Below the pieces are notes generated by a model. The model was not told the DNA's origin, ran no database searches, and saw only the letters and a program-made list of their open reading frames with translations. Source: Alphaproteobacteria bacterium (GTDB taxonomy: Bacteria; Pseudomonadota; Alphaproteobacteria; Caulobacterales; Maricaulaceae). Taken from it: a stretch of 64,000 nucleotides of DNA. Position numbers and translations under genes: made by a program. Below, piece by piece: positions 17,755 through 26,760 of the stretch. The stretch's first letter is position 1. Each line of letters opens with the position of its first letter. Location of the stretch: positions 1 through 64,000 of the forward strand of contig JAAEZM010000002.1 of NCBI GenBank assembly GCA_018222865.1, in the 5' to 3' direction.

Positions 17755-19236
17755 TTATTGCGCGCCGCCATCTCCGCCAGCTGCCGCGAGGACGGGGTCA
17801 TCGCTCAAGCCGTTTGGCGTCGCATCGCGGAGCGCTAGAATGCGGTCGCGTTCGGCTTCAAAGAGCGGGATCTCATCTTCTGTGAGCCTGCGCCCTGTGG
17901 GCAGGTCGAGCGTCATCGGGTTCACCGGTCGGCCGTTATAATGCACTTCATAGTGAAGGTGCGGACCGGTCGAGCGACCAGTCGTGCCGACATAGCCGAT
18001 AATCTGGCCCTGCGTGACCCTCGAGCCGGAGCGGATACCACGGGCGAAGCCATTGAGATGCGCGTAAGCGGTTTCATAGCCATTGGCATGGCGGATGCGG
18101 ATGTAATTGCCGAAGCTTCCGAACCGATTGGCGCGCTGCACGACGCCATTACCGGCGGCCATGATGGGGGTCCCGGTCGGAGCGGCGAAGTCAGTGCCAT
18201 TATGATTGCGCGTATAGCCCAGGATCGGATGACGTCGCCGTCCAAAATGCGAGGACAGCCGGGCACCATTGATCGGTGTCAGCATTAGAAGGCGCTCGGC
18301 GCTTTCACCGTCAGCATTATAATAGCCGACAATGCCGTCATCTGGCGTTTCGAAGCGGAAGAAGTCCATTGGCTCGCCGCGGCCATCATAGCGGGCGTAG
18401 AGAATGTCACCGGTGCGCGCGGTCTCGCCGTCCTCATCGACATAGCGTTCGAACAGGATGTCGAATTCATCACCGGCGCGAATAGAGCGCTGGAAGTCAA
18501 TCGCATAGGCAAGCACATTCGCGAGCTCAACGACGACGCGATCCGTCGCGCCGGCCGCCAGTGCATCGACATAAAGTGAGGAGTTGATAGTGCCGGTGGC
18601 CCGGGCCATCTCGCTTTGGAAACGCGCCATGGTTTCGCGGGCCCGGAAGCCATCATCGAAGGTTCTGGCGACTGTGATGGAGCGATCAACATCCGGGCGG
18701 AAGGACAGACCGGTCAGGCGGAGCTCGGTGTCTTCTGATCCAATATCGGTTTCCAGATACAAACGAATGTCCTGGCCGGCGCGCAATTGGCGCAGATCAA
18801 AGACTTCGGCGAGGGCAGAGATCGCAATTGCCGCTTCGACCCGGCCCACGCCTGCATCGTCGAGCAGCCCGGCCAATGTCCCGCCACGTGGAACCGTGCG
18901 GTCGGCTTCGATCAGGGTCGCGCAGTCGACGCATTCTCTAAACGCGACTGCATTAATCGGGAAAAGATCTGGTGAAGGCGCGTAGACGAAATGCTCTTCA
19001 TAGAGCGGGGCCAGACTTGGCTGGATTTCTGCGATCGGGGTTTCATCACGTTCAAGGGCTGCGAGCGCAGGTTCCAGACGGTCAGCGACCGCGGGCTCCA
19101 GCACTGCTGCCTCACTCTCGCCATTGCGGGTCGTCATCAGACCAAAAAGCAAAAGCGTAGACAGGGTAATACTGGCGAAGGCCACAAGCCCGCGGGCACG
19201 GGCCTTATCAGCTCTGTTTACATCAAATCCGGACAT
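17755..19236 (-). CDS. Membrane-anchored M23-family peptidoglycan endopeptidase or LytM factor
   Basis: A 493-residue protein with an N-terminal membrane helix at about residues 16-35, an extracytoplasmic OapA/CsgA-like helical region with LAGLLDDAGVGRVEAAIAIS (LysM/opacity-type), and a C-terminal LytM domain. The zinc ligands are visible: His and Asp in NHNGTDFAAP and the HLHYEVH motif. The full set of ligands predicts an active D,D-endopeptidase like MepM/ShyA rather than a degenerate LytM activator. It would act in the periplasm on cross-linked peptidoglycan. It is divergent from chpT across a 238-base gap that holds no gene I can see. Confidence 0.92.
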   Translation of the reverse strand: MSGFDVNRADKARARGLVAFASITLSTLLLFGLMTTRNGESEAAVLEPAVADRLEPALAALERDETPIAEIQPSLAPLYEEHFVYAPSPDLFPINAVAFRECVDCATLIEADRTVPRGGTLAGLLDDAGVGRVEAAIAISALAEVFDLRQLRAGQDIRLYLETDIGSEDTELRLTGLSFRPDVDRSITVARTFDDGFRARETMARFQSEMARATGTINSSLYVDALAAGATDRVVVELANVLAYAIDFQRSIRAGDEFDILFERYVDEDGETARTGDILYARYDGRGEPMDFFRFETPDDGIVGYYNADGESAERLLMLTPINGARLSSHFGRRRHPILGYTRNHNGTDFAAPTGTPIMAAGNGVVQRANRFGSFGNYIRIRHANGYETAYAHLNGFARGIRSGSRVTQGQIIGYVGTTGRSTGPHLHYEVHYNGRPVNPMTLDLPTGRRLTEDEIPLFEAERDRILALRDATPNGLSDDPVLAAAGGDGGAQ

Positions 19237-19474
19237 TGAACGTCACTACTCCGGTTGGTCACCCTTGGACACGTCTTCTCTAGCTAAGGCCAGCTTGCCA
19301 AGCAAATCCTGCACCGACTGCACAGCTCACAACGCCTCATTTCAGGACGGCCCCCCAGACCGTCGCGAATCATGTCGTGGAGTGATCCGGTTGCCAAGTC
19401 CTTTCCACGGCTGAGACAGGTGCTGCGCTGATTTATCAGGCGGAATGGGGCAAGAATCAGGTATCCGTATCGTC

Positions 19475-20146
19475 ATGACACAGATCACTCCTGCCGAACT
19501 GGCCTCCGACGAACTCGCCGCACTTCTGTGCGCGCGCCTCTGCCACGACCTTGTCAGCCCGGTCTCCGCCCTGGGTGCCGCTCTAAGTGTGCTGGATGAT
19601 GATGGCTCCTCGGAAATGCATGATGACGCCATGGAGCTGGTGCGCGAGAGTTCGCGTCAGGCACAAGCGAAGCTGGAATTTGCGCGCCTCGCATTCGGCG
19701 CCGGTGGATCTGCGCCTGCAACGCTCGATACTCGGGAGCTACAGCGTCTGACCGAGAATATGTTCTCAGCGTCCAAGCCGGACATTGTCTGGAAAGTCGA
19801 AGCCATCGGGTTGGAAAAAGCCCCATCCCGTCTTCTTCTGAATCTTTGCATCATGGGGGTCGATGCGGCCCCGCGTGGCGGTACGGTGACGGTTGAAGCC
19901 ACGGAAACGGGCGGCAATGCGCGTATTCGTATTGTTTCCGAAGGGCGCCGTGCGCGTATTGAAGAGGCTGCGGCGATCGCGCTGGATGGCGGGATCCCGG
20001 AAAACGGTCTTGATGGACGCTCCATCCAGCCTTTCTATGCTGGACTGATTGCGCGCAATGCCGGTGGACGCGTCAGTGCACGCGCTGATGAAGACCGCGT
20101 TGAATTCGTAGCGCTAATTGATGCGCCGGCCGAACAGGCAGCCTGA
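19475..20146 (+). CDS. chpT: Histidine phosphotransferase ChpT
   Basis: A 223-residue protein of the alphaproteobacterial ChpT family, a DHp-plus-degenerate-HATPase fold that carries phosphate from the hybrid kinase CckA to CtrA and CpdR. The phospho-accepting histidine is His24 in ARLCHDLVSPVSALG. The C-terminal half (about 95-215) looks like an ATPase fold without the G1/G2 boxes, as expected for a protein that does not bind ATP. I used ATG 19475; an upstream in-frame ATG at 19445 is possible, and neither has a strong ribosome site. It reads in the same direction as the che genes that follow 140 bases on. Confidence 0.9.
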   Translation: MTQITPAELASDELAALLCARLCHDLVSPVSALGAALSVLDDDGSSEMHDDAMELVRESSRQAQAKLEFARLAFGAGGSAPATLDTRELQRLTENMFSASKPDIVWKVEAIGLEKAPSRLLLNLCIMGVDAAPRGGTVTVEATETGGNARIRIVSEGRRARIEEAAAIALDGGIPENGLDGRSIQPFYAGLIARNAGGRVSARADEDRVEFVALIDAPAEQAA

Positions 20147-20211
20147 TCGGTCATTTGCTCATATCTCATAACTGAGAAGAAGCGTTTTGGTTTCATCGGG
20201 CCAACAGTCCG

Positions 20212-20218
20212 TTAACCA
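20212..20218 (+). promoter_or_regulatory. CtrA half-site-like sequence upstream of cheA
   Basis: TTAACCA lies 69 bases upstream of the cheA start and matches the first seven bases of the CtrA half-site TTAACCAT. It is a single short match in a region without a second box, so this is only suggestive of CtrA control of the che operon. Confidence 0.25.
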
Positions 20219-20286
20219 AGCGCATGCGAGGGTCCCTGGGAATAGCCCGCCAAATCTGGCGTGAACTCCTAGCTACGGGGCCTACC

Positions 20287-23052
20287 ATGGATGATCTCAT
20301 CAGTGAGTTTTTGACCGAGACCAGTGAAAGTCTGGACGTCATCGACTCGGAATTGGTGCGCTTCGAGAATAACCCGGAAGACCGGGCCATTCTCGACAAT
20401 ATTTTCCGCCTTCTGCATACGGTCAAAGGAACTTGCGGTTTCCTCGGACTGCCACGTTTGGAAGCGGTAGCGCACGCAGGGGAAACCCTGTTGGGCAAGT
20501 TTCGCGATGGAGAGCTGAGCGTCACACCACCGATGGTGACGCTGGTTCTTGAATCGATTGACCAGATCAAGGTCTTGCTGGAATCGCTCGAAGCGACCGG
20601 TTCAGAACCTGCGGGCGAAGACAGCGCCCTGATCAAGCGTCTCGAAGATGCTGCTCTTGGCCGTATGAGCGATGCCGCTCCGGCGCCTGAAGCAAAGTCC
20701 GACCCGGAACCGGCTGCTGAAGACGAGGCGGGTTTCGATCAGGATCTCGGCCGCGAACTGCGCCCGGGCGAGGTGTCGCTCGCGGAGCTGGAAGCTGCGT
20801 TCCAGTCTGCACAGCCAGATGCCGAGGCTGAAGCCGAGGCAATTGGCGTTGGCGATTTTGATCCGGAACTCGGCCGCGAACTGCGTGTCGGTGAGGTTTC
20901 CGCTGCTGAGCTTGAGGCGGCCTTCCAGTCTGCCGAACCAGATCCGGGCATGGCACCGCCGCCGGTCACCGCCATCACATCGGATATGAGCACTGAGGAA
21001 GCGCTTCAGACCGCGATGTCTGAACTGCGCGGCGATGATACTGCGCCGGGCGCGGATGGCGCGCCGCGTGTTCAGCAGACTGTTCGCGTCGGCGTGGATG
21101 TTCTTGAAGCCCTGATGACGACCGTCTCAGAGCTTGTTCTGACCCGTAACCAGCTGATGCAGACGGTTCGTGGTCTGGAAGATGATGACCTTAAAGGTCC
21201 GCTTCAGCGCCTTTCTGCTGTCACGGGTGAACTGCAGGACGGCGTCATGAAGACCCGGATGCAGCCGATCGGTGATGCCTGGCGCAAGCTGCCGCGGATC
21301 ATTCGCGATGTCTCCACGGATCTGGGCAAGAAGATCGAGCTGGTCATGGAAGGCCAGGACACTGAACTCGATCGTCAGGTTCTCGAACTGATCAAGGATC
21401 CGCTGACCCATATGGTCCGGAACTCCGCCGATCATGGCCTGGAAATGCCGGAAGACCGCGTCAAGGCGGGCAAGCCGGAGAAAGGCACCGTCAAGCTGGC
21501 GGCTTACCATGAGGGCGGTCATATCATCATCTCTATTGCGGATGATGGTAAGGGCCTTGATACAAAACGGATTGGCGAGAAAGCGCTTGAAAAGGGTCTG
21601 ACGACCCATGAAGAGCTCTCCCGTATGAATGAAGCGCAGATTCATCGCTTCATCTTTGCGGCAGGCTTCTCGACCGCTGCGAAAGTGACCAACCTGTCCG
21701 GCCGCGGCGTCGGCATGGATGTGGTTCGCACGAATATCGAACAGATTGGCGGTGTGGTCGACGTCTCCTCAACGGCGGGCAAGGGCACACATTTCTCCAT
21801 CAAGATCCCGCTCACCCTGGCGATTGTCTCCGCTCTGATCATTGGCTGCAACGAACAGCGTTTCGCTATCCCGCAGCTTGCAGTGCGCGAACTGGTCCGT
21901 GTCGGCGCCGGCTCTGAGCATTCTGTAGAGACCCTCAATAATGCACGCGTCATGCGTCTGCGCGATCGCCTGATGCCGATCGTCGACCTGCGCGAATGCC
22001 TCGGCCTGTCCAGCGAACGCGATGTGGAAGAAGAGGCTGGCTTTGTTGTGGTCATCGATGCTGGCGGACGCAATATCGGCGTTGTCGTCGATAACGTCCT
22101 CGACACCGAGGAAATCGTTGTGAAGCCGCTCTCCGAGAGCCTGCGCGGCGTTCAAGCCTACTCCGGTGCGACTATTCTCGGCGACGGCTCGGTGATCATG
22201 ATCCTCGACCCGAACGGCCTGGCCGGTGAAATCATCTCCTCCATGGAAGACGAGGCATCCGCGGATGCGGCTGCTGCAGCGGTGAACGAAATGGCTGAAA
22301 CTCAGCGTCTGCTTCTGGTGCGCGCTGGCGGCGAAGAGCCGAAAGCGGTTCCGCTTTCCCTGGTCACGCGCCTGGAGGAATTCGATCCGGAGACGATCGA
22401 AGTCACCAATGGCCGCGATGTGGTCCAGTATCGTGGCCGCCTGATGCCGATCGTTCCGATGGGCGCTCAGATCCAGTGCATGGAAGGACAGCGTCAACCG
22501 GTTCTGGTGTTTGCAGAAAATCATACCTCCATCGGCCTGGCCGTCGACGAGATCGTCGATGTGGTCGAGGAGCGTGTCGATCTGCAGATGGGCTCCGACC
22601 GCGAAGGCGTTATCGGGTCTGCCATCATCAAGGGCAAGGCGACCGATGTCGTCGATATTGCCTGGTATCTCGACCAGTCCCGCGCCGCCGATGTGCAGCG
22701 TCGTGCCAGCAGTGCCCGTCGCCGCATTCTCCTGGTGGATGCCGACGCGTTTGCGCGCCGCATGATCGCACCGCTGCTCGCTGCTGCAGGCTATGATGTG
22801 ATGCCCGCGGGCGGCATGCACGAGGTGCAGGCGATCGCTGAAAGCGAAGAGCGTTTTGATGCGCTCGTTGGTGATCCGGCAGCCCTTGAGCGTATTCAAT
22901 CGCAGGGCTTGTGGACGGACCTTCCAACTATCGCCGTGACCGATTGGCCGGAAGATAGTGGTGCGGAAGGCCTCACCGCTGTTCTGCCGCGCTCTGATCG
23001 CAGCGCTCTTATCGCAACTCTTGACCAAGTCTCCCAGGGAGAAGCCGCATGA
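20287..23052 (+). CDS. cheA: Chemotaxis histidine kinase CheA with two CheW-like domains and a C-terminal receiver-like domain
   Basis: A 921-residue kinase. HPt domain with phospho-site His44 in RLLHTVKGTCGFLGLP, then an acidic linker holding two 41-residue repeats (starting near residues 149 and 190, each with LGREL-x-x-GEVS-x-AELEAAFQSA), dimerisation helices, HATPase with VRNSADHGLE, DDGKGLD and GRGVGMDVV, a CheW domain, a second CheW-like segment (about 675-800), and a receiver-like end (about 812-921). That receiver keeps an acidic pair (VDADAF) and an Asp in LVGDPAAL, but the usual conserved Lys appears to be Arg. No typical P2 CheY/CheB docking domain is recognisable; the repeats occupy its place. 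The start at 20287 is chosen because homologues begin MDDLISEFLTET. Confidence 0.95.
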   Translation: MDDLISEFLTETSESLDVIDSELVRFENNPEDRAILDNIFRLLHTVKGTCGFLGLPRLEAVAHAGETLLGKFRDGELSVTPPMVTLVLESIDQIKVLLESLEATGSEPAGEDSALIKRLEDAALGRMSDAAPAPEAKSDPEPAAEDEAGFDQDLGRELRPGEVSLAELEAAFQSAQPDAEAEAEAIGVGDFDPELGRELRVGEVSAAELEAAFQSAEPDPGMAPPPVTAITSDMSTEEALQTAMSELRGDDTAPGADGAPRVQQTVRVGVDVLEALMTTVSELVLTRNQLMQTVRGLEDDDLKGPLQRLSAVTGELQDGVMKTRMQPIGDAWRKLPRIIRDVSTDLGKKIELVMEGQDTELDRQVLELIKDPLTHMVRNSADHGLEMPEDRVKAGKPEKGTVKLAAYHEGGHIIISIADDGKGLDTKRIGEKALEKGLTTHEELSRMNEAQIHRFIFAAGFSTAAKVTNLSGRGVGMDVVRTNIEQIGGVVDVSSTAGKGTHFSIKIPLTLAIVSALIIGCNEQRFAIPQLAVRELVRVGAGSEHSVETLNNARVMRLRDRLMPIVDLRECLGLSSERDVEEEAGFVVVIDAGGRNIGVVVDNVLDTEEIVVKPLSESLRGVQAYSGATILGDGSVIMILDPNGLAGEIISSMEDEASADAAAAAVNEMAETQRLLLVRAGGEEPKAVPLSLVTRLEEFDPETIEVTNGRDVVQYRGRLMPIVPMGAQIQCMEGQRQPVLVFAENHTSIGLAVDEIVDVVEERVDLQMGSDREGVIGSAIIKGKATDVVDIAWYLDQSRAADVQRRASSARRRILLVDADAFARRMIAPLLAAAGYDVMPAGGMHEVQAIAESEERFDALVGDPAALERIQSQGLWTDLPTIAVTDWPEDSGAEGLTAVLPRSDRSALIATLDQVSQGEAA
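20731..20949 (+). repeat. Two 41-residue tandem repeats in the CheA linker
   Basis: The codons starting at 20731 and at 20854 (a 123-base period) encode near-identical segments sharing LGRELR-x-GEVS-x-AELEAAFQSA-x-PD. The period is a whole number of codons, so the duplication preserves the frame. The units have drifted at the DNA level, so it is not very recent. Confidence 0.85.
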
Positions 23053-23525
23053 CCACCGAGGATCAGAACGGTCTCGCGACCGAGGCTATCAGCGAATACG
23101 TATCCGTCCGGATTGGTGACCAGCTCTTTGGTGCCCCCGTCGATGCTATCCGTGAAGTCTTCACGCCGACATCTGTAACCGATGTGCCGCTGGCGCCGAA
23201 TGAAGTGGCTGGCCTGCTCAATCTGCGCGGTCGAATTGTCACCGCGATTGACGCGCGAACACGCCTTGGACTGCCGCCGCGCTCTGCGGATGAGACAGGA
23301 ATGGCACTTGGTGTCGAGCGTGGTAGCGAAATCTTTGGATTAATCGTGGACAGTGTTGGTGAAGTTCTTCGCAGACCAAGCGCAGAACTGGAGCCGGTGC
23401 CGGCCCATGTGGATGCTGTCTGGCGTTCAATGGTCAAGGGCGTCCACCGTCTGGAGACTGAATTGCTGGCCGTGATTGACGTTTCGGCCGTTATTGGATC
23501 GGCAGCCGGTAAGGAAGCTGCCTAG
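23049..23525 (+). CDS. cheW: Chemotaxis coupling protein CheW
   Basis: A 158-residue single CheW domain (about residues 14-150), with LFGAPVDAIREVF and the canonical NLRGRIVTAIDARTRLGL block. It bridges chemoreceptors and CheA in the polar array. The start overlaps the cheA stop by four bases (ATGA), so the two are translationally coupled. No chemoreceptor gene lies in the window, so receptors are encoded elsewhere. Confidence 0.94.
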   Translation: MTTEDQNGLATEAISEYVSVRIGDQLFGAPVDAIREVFTPTSVTDVPLAPNEVAGLLNLRGRIVTAIDARTRLGLPPRSADETGMALGVERGSEIFGLIVDSVGEVLRRPSAELEPVPAHVDAVWRSMVKGVHRLETELLAVIDVSAVIGSAAGKEAA

Positions 23526-23537
23526 GGGAGAAAGTGG

Positions 23538-23912
23538 ATGAGAACCTGCCTTGTGGTGGATGACTCCCGCGTAATTCGAAAAGTTGCGCGAAAGATCATC
23601 GAAGAGCTCGAATTCGAGTGCGTAGAAGCGGCTGACGGCGCCGAGGCTCTTGAGGCTTGCCGCAAGCAGATGCCGCAGGCGGTGCTGCTTGACTGGAATA
23701 TGCCGGTGATGAACGGGCTGGATTTCGTCAAGGCGCTGCGTCGCGAAGAAGGCGGCGACAAGCCGGTGGTCGTGTTCTGTACGACCGAGAATGATATGGC
23801 ACACATCACCGAAGCGCTGCGCGCCGGGGCTGATGAGTATGTGATGAAGCCCTTCGACGGCGACATCATCGAGTCCAAATTCCAGCAAACAGGCCTGCTG
23901 CGGGCTTCATAG
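23538..23912 (+). CDS. cheY: Chemotaxis response regulator CheY
   Basis: A 124-residue stand-alone receiver. All key residues are present: acidic pocket Asp8/Asp9, phospho-acceptor Asp52 in LLDWNMPVMNG, Thr in FCTTEND, and Lys104 in YVMKPFDG. Phospho-CheY binds the flagellar switch (FliM, with FliG and FliN). It is twelve bases downstream of cheW, with GGGGAGAAAG as ribosome site, and eight bases upstream of cheB. Confidence 0.95.
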   Translation: MRTCLVVDDSRVIRKVARKIIEELEFECVEAADGAEALEACRKQMPQAVLLDWNMPVMNGLDFVKALRREEGGDKPVVVFCTTENDMAHITEALRAGADEYVMKPFDGDIIESKFQQTGLLRAS

Positions 23913-23920
23913 GGGCATTC

Positions 23921-25093
23921 ATGTCTGGACTTCCTTCTTCTGGCCCGGCTGCTCAATCAATCGCCCGGGTTCTCGTGATTGATGACTCCGCCGTTGCGCG
24001 GGGTCTGATGACGCGATGGATCGAGGAAGATCCGGATTTGTCCCTTGTTGGGTCTGCCGTTGATGGCGAACAGGGTTTAGAGCGCGCGAAAGAGCTGCAG
24101 CCGGACCTGATTGTTCTCGACGTCGAGATGCCGAAAATGGACGGTTTGGCGGCGCTTCCCCTGCTGCTCAAGTCCGTTCCGACCTGTAAGGTCGTAATGG
24201 CCTCCACGCTGACCCGTCGCGGCGGTGAAGTGACCATCCGAGCGCTCTCCATGGGGGCTGCGGATTATACGCCGAAGCCACAGGCGGGCCGTCTGGCTGG
24301 AGCGGATGAGTTCAGGCAGACCCTGCTGAACAAGCTTAAAGCGCTCGCCCCACGTCCAATTCCGCCGGTTCCGACCGGCAAGCCGATCCAGCCTGGTCGT
24401 CCGGTCGCGCGCAGCTTCTCCAAGCCTGCAGAGGTCAAGGAAAAGCCCAAGCGCGCCTTTGCGCCGGTGGCCAAGGCACCTGTTTCCCGTGGTAATCGCC
24501 CGCGTTCCAAGGCTCGTCCTGAACTGATCGCTATCGGTTCATCGACGGGCGGACCGCAGGCGCTGCGAGAGGTGATTGTGCATATGCCGGCGGATTTGCG
24601 GGCACCGGTCGTCCTGGCGCAACACATGCCGGCTCTGTTCACCAAGATTCTCGGTGAACACATGACCAAGGCGGGCAAGCTTACGTGTAAAGAAGCGGAA
24701 GACGGCGAGCGCCTGAAACCCTCGCATGTCTATATCGCACCTGGCGATTTCCACATGACGATCCGCAAGGATGCGGGCGGGTTTTACGCGGTCCTCGACC
24801 AAAATCCTCCAATCAATTTCTGCCGTCCGGCAGTTGACCCTCTCTTTCAGTCCGTGGCGGAAGCGACCAATGGCGCTGCGCTCGGAGTGATCCTGACGGG
24901 TATGGGACATGATGGCCGTGAGGGAGCCCGTGCACTGCGCAATGCAGGCGGGACGATCCTCGCGCAAGACGAGAAAACAAGCGTGGTCTGGGGCATGCCC
25001 GGAGCTGTCGCTGAAGCGGGTTTGGCGGATGAAATCCTTCCGCTTGCCGCAATCGGTCCGGCAGTACTGAAACGCGCGAAAGGTGGGATGTAA
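23921..25093 (+). CDS. cheB: Chemoreceptor glutamate methylesterase CheB
   Basis: A 390-residue protein with an N-terminal receiver (Asp67 in IVLDVEMPKMDG), a proline- and lysine-rich linker (about 140-195), and the methylesterase domain. The catalytic triad is visible: Ser in IGSSTGGPQAL, His in LAQHMP and Asp in MGHDGREG. It removes methyl groups from receptor glutamates and deamidates glutamines to reset sensitivity. It opposes CheR, which is encoded immediately downstream. Confidence 0.95.
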   Translation: MSGLPSSGPAAQSIARVLVIDDSAVARGLMTRWIEEDPDLSLVGSAVDGEQGLERAKELQPDLIVLDVEMPKMDGLAALPLLLKSVPTCKVVMASTLTRRGGEVTIRALSMGAADYTPKPQAGRLAGADEFRQTLLNKLKALAPRPIPPVPTGKPIQPGRPVARSFSKPAEVKEKPKRAFAPVAKAPVSRGNRPRSKARPELIAIGSSTGGPQALREVIVHMPADLRAPVVLAQHMPALFTKILGEHMTKAGKLTCKEAEDGERLKPSHVYIAPGDFHMTIRKDAGGFYAVLDQNPPINFCRPAVDPLFQSVAEATNGAALGVILTGMGHDGREGARALRNAGGTILAQDEKTSVVWGMPGAVAEAGLADEILPLAAIGPAVLKRAKGGM

Positions 25094-25094
25094 G

Positions 25095-25934
25095 ATGATT
25101 AAACAGGACGATATCACATTCGTGGCCGCAGAGGCGTTCAAGCGCTCTGGCCTCGTTCTGTCTGCGGACAAGGGCTATCTGCTGGAAAGCCGTCTGGCTC
25201 CGCTGGCGCGCGCTGAAGGCTTCCCGTCTATCGAGGCCTTGATCGGTGCGGCGCGCCGGGATCGCAGTGACCGCCTGCTTTGGGGGATCACTGAAGCGCT
25301 CGCGACCCACGAAACCTTCTTCTTCCGCGACAATACTCCTTTCGATCTGTTCAAGCAGGACATTCTACCCGTCCTGTCTCGCGCTCGGGGATCTTCAGGC
25401 AAGATCCGCATCTGGTGTGCGGCTTGTTCGTCCGGTCAGGAACCATATTCACTCGCGATGCTTCTTGAAGAAGAGCGCGCGCGTCTTGGTGGCTTGCGTG
25501 TTGAGATCGTCGCGACCGATATGGCCCCGCGCGTTCTGGAGAAGGCGAAGGCTGGCGTTTACACCCAGTTTGAGGTTCAGCGTGGCCTGGCCATTCAGCG
25601 TCTCGTTCAGCATTTCGAACAGACGGGCGATCAGTGGCGGATCAAACCGAATATTCGCCAGATGGTGAATTTCCAAAAGCAGAACCTGTTGGAGAATTTC
25701 GCGGGTCTGGGAAGTTTTGATGTCGTTTTCTGCCGGAATGTCCTGATCTATTTTGATGCGGATACGAAGCGTCAGGTGCTCTCACGGATTGCACGCCAAA
25801 GCGCTGAAGACGGCTTCCTGGTTATGGGTGCAGCGGAGACGGTTGTTGGACTGTCTCGCGACTTCCAGCCGGTCGAAGGTCGTCGCGGCCTGTATGGGCG
25901 AGCGAATGCGCAGCTAAACACGCGCGCCGCCTAG
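25095..25934 (+). CDS. cheR: Chemoreceptor methyltransferase CheR
   Basis: A 279-residue SAM-dependent methyltransferase. A short helical N-terminal domain leads to the Rossmann domain with THETFFFRD, IRIWCAACSSGQEPYSLAM (SAM site) and DVVFCRNVLIYFD. It methylates receptor glutamates. ATG 25095 has AGGTGGG seven bases upstream, within the end of cheB; a GTG at 25083 overlapping cheB is a less likely start. Two hairpins close the che operon downstream. Confidence 0.95.
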   Translation: MIKQDDITFVAAEAFKRSGLVLSADKGYLLESRLAPLARAEGFPSIEALIGAARRDRSDRLLWGITEALATHETFFFRDNTPFDLFKQDILPVLSRARGSSGKIRIWCAACSSGQEPYSLAMLLEEERARLGGLRVEIVATDMAPRVLEKAKAGVYTQFEVQRGLAIQRLVQHFEQTGDQWRIKPNIRQMVNFQKQNLLENFAGLGSFDVVFCRNVLIYFDADTKRQVLSRIARQSAEDGFLVMGAAETVVGLSRDFQPVEGRRGLYGRANAQLNTRAA

Positions 25935-25960
25935 AGCGTTCGGCGAGATCCAAACCGAGA

Positions 25961-25993
25961 AAAAGCCCTGCTGTGTTTCAGCAGGGCTTTTTT
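25961..25993 (+). terminator. Intrinsic terminator of the che operon
   Basis: AAAGCCCTGCTG (25962-25973), five-base loop and CAGCAGGGCTTT (25979-25990) are followed by further T. Confidence 0.9.
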
Positions 25994-26010
25994 CTAGGCT
26001 GCAGGCCACG

Positions 26011-26041
26011 AAAAACCCCGGATCAGATGATCCGGGGTTTT
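26011..26041. terminator. Bidirectional terminator between cheR and ctrA
   Basis: AAAACCCCGGATCA (26012-26025) and TGATCCGGGGTTTT (26028-26041) form a perfect 14-bp stem with T on either side in both directions. It serves ctrA on the minus strand and backs up the che terminator. Confidence 0.88.
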
Positions 26042-26064
26042 CACGTTCAGATGAGACCGGGGCT

Positions 26065-26760
26065 TTAGGAGGCCGCTTTCTCTTCCACCGGGTCGCGCAG
26101 CACATAACCGCGGCCCCAGACGGTTTCAATATGGTGTTCGCCATCCGTGGCAGCTGCGAGCTTCTTGCGAAGTTTACAGATGAAGACGTCGATGATCTTC
26201 AGCTCCGGCTCGTCCATACCGCCATAAAGATGGTTGAGGAACATTTCCTTGGTGAGCGTCGTGCCCTTGCGCAGGGAGAGCAGCTCAAGCATCTGGTATT
26301 CCTTGCCGGTCAGGTGAACACGCTGACCTTCAACCTCAACCGTTTTGGCGTCGAGATTAACAGCAACCGCGCCGGTGCGGATGATGGACTGCGAGTGGCC
26401 CTTAGAACGACGCACGATCGCATGAATACGTGCAATCATCTCGTCCTTGTGGAACGGCTTGGTCATGTAGTCATCGGCGCCGCAGCCCAGACCACGAACC
26501 TTGTTATCAATATCGGCATTGCCGGTCAGGATAAGGATCGGTGTGTCGACCTTGGCGACGCGAAGCGTCTTGAGAACATCAAAGCCCGGCATGTCCGGCA
26601 GGTTCAGGTCGAGCAGGATGATGTCGTAATCATACAGCTTGCCGAGATCGACACCTTCTTCACCCAGATCGGTGGTGTAGATGTTGAAGCCCTCGGACTT
26701 GAGCATCAATTCGATGGACTGGGCCGTGGCCCGATCATCTTCGATAAGAAGAACCCGCAT
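26065..26760 (-). CDS. ctrA: Cell-cycle master response regulator CtrA
   Basis: A 231-residue OmpR-family regulator: receiver domain with Asp8/Asp9, phospho-acceptor Asp51 in [13 protein letters not shown] and Lys in YMTKPF, then a winged-helix DNA-binding domain ending in [16 protein letters not shown]. CtrA activates flagellar, chemotaxis and division genes and, in Caulobacter, blocks replication initiation. It receives phosphate from ChpT, whose gene is 6 kb away. The C-terminus reads EEKAAS; Caulobacter CtrA ends in two alanines that matter for ClpXP degradation, so the extra serine deserves note. The upstream region has TTAA boxes and GANTC sites, consistent with autoregulation and methylation control. 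Confidence 0.97.
   Translation of the reverse strand: MRVLLIEDDRATAQSIELMLKSEGFNIYTTDLGEEGVDLGKLYDYDIILLDLNLPDMPGFDVLKTLRVAKVDTPILILTGNADIDNKVRGLGCGADDYMTKPFHKDEMIARIHAIVRRSKGHSQSIIRTGAVAVNLDAKTVEVEGQRVHLTGKEYQMLELLSLRKGTTLTKEMFLNHLYGGMDEPELKIIDVFICKLRKKLAAATDGEHHIETVWGRGYVLRDPVEEKAAS

Noticed and set aside
21769-23028. 419-codon open frame opposite cheA
   Set aside because: It is His/Arg/Asp-rich, with no domain, and completely within cheA.
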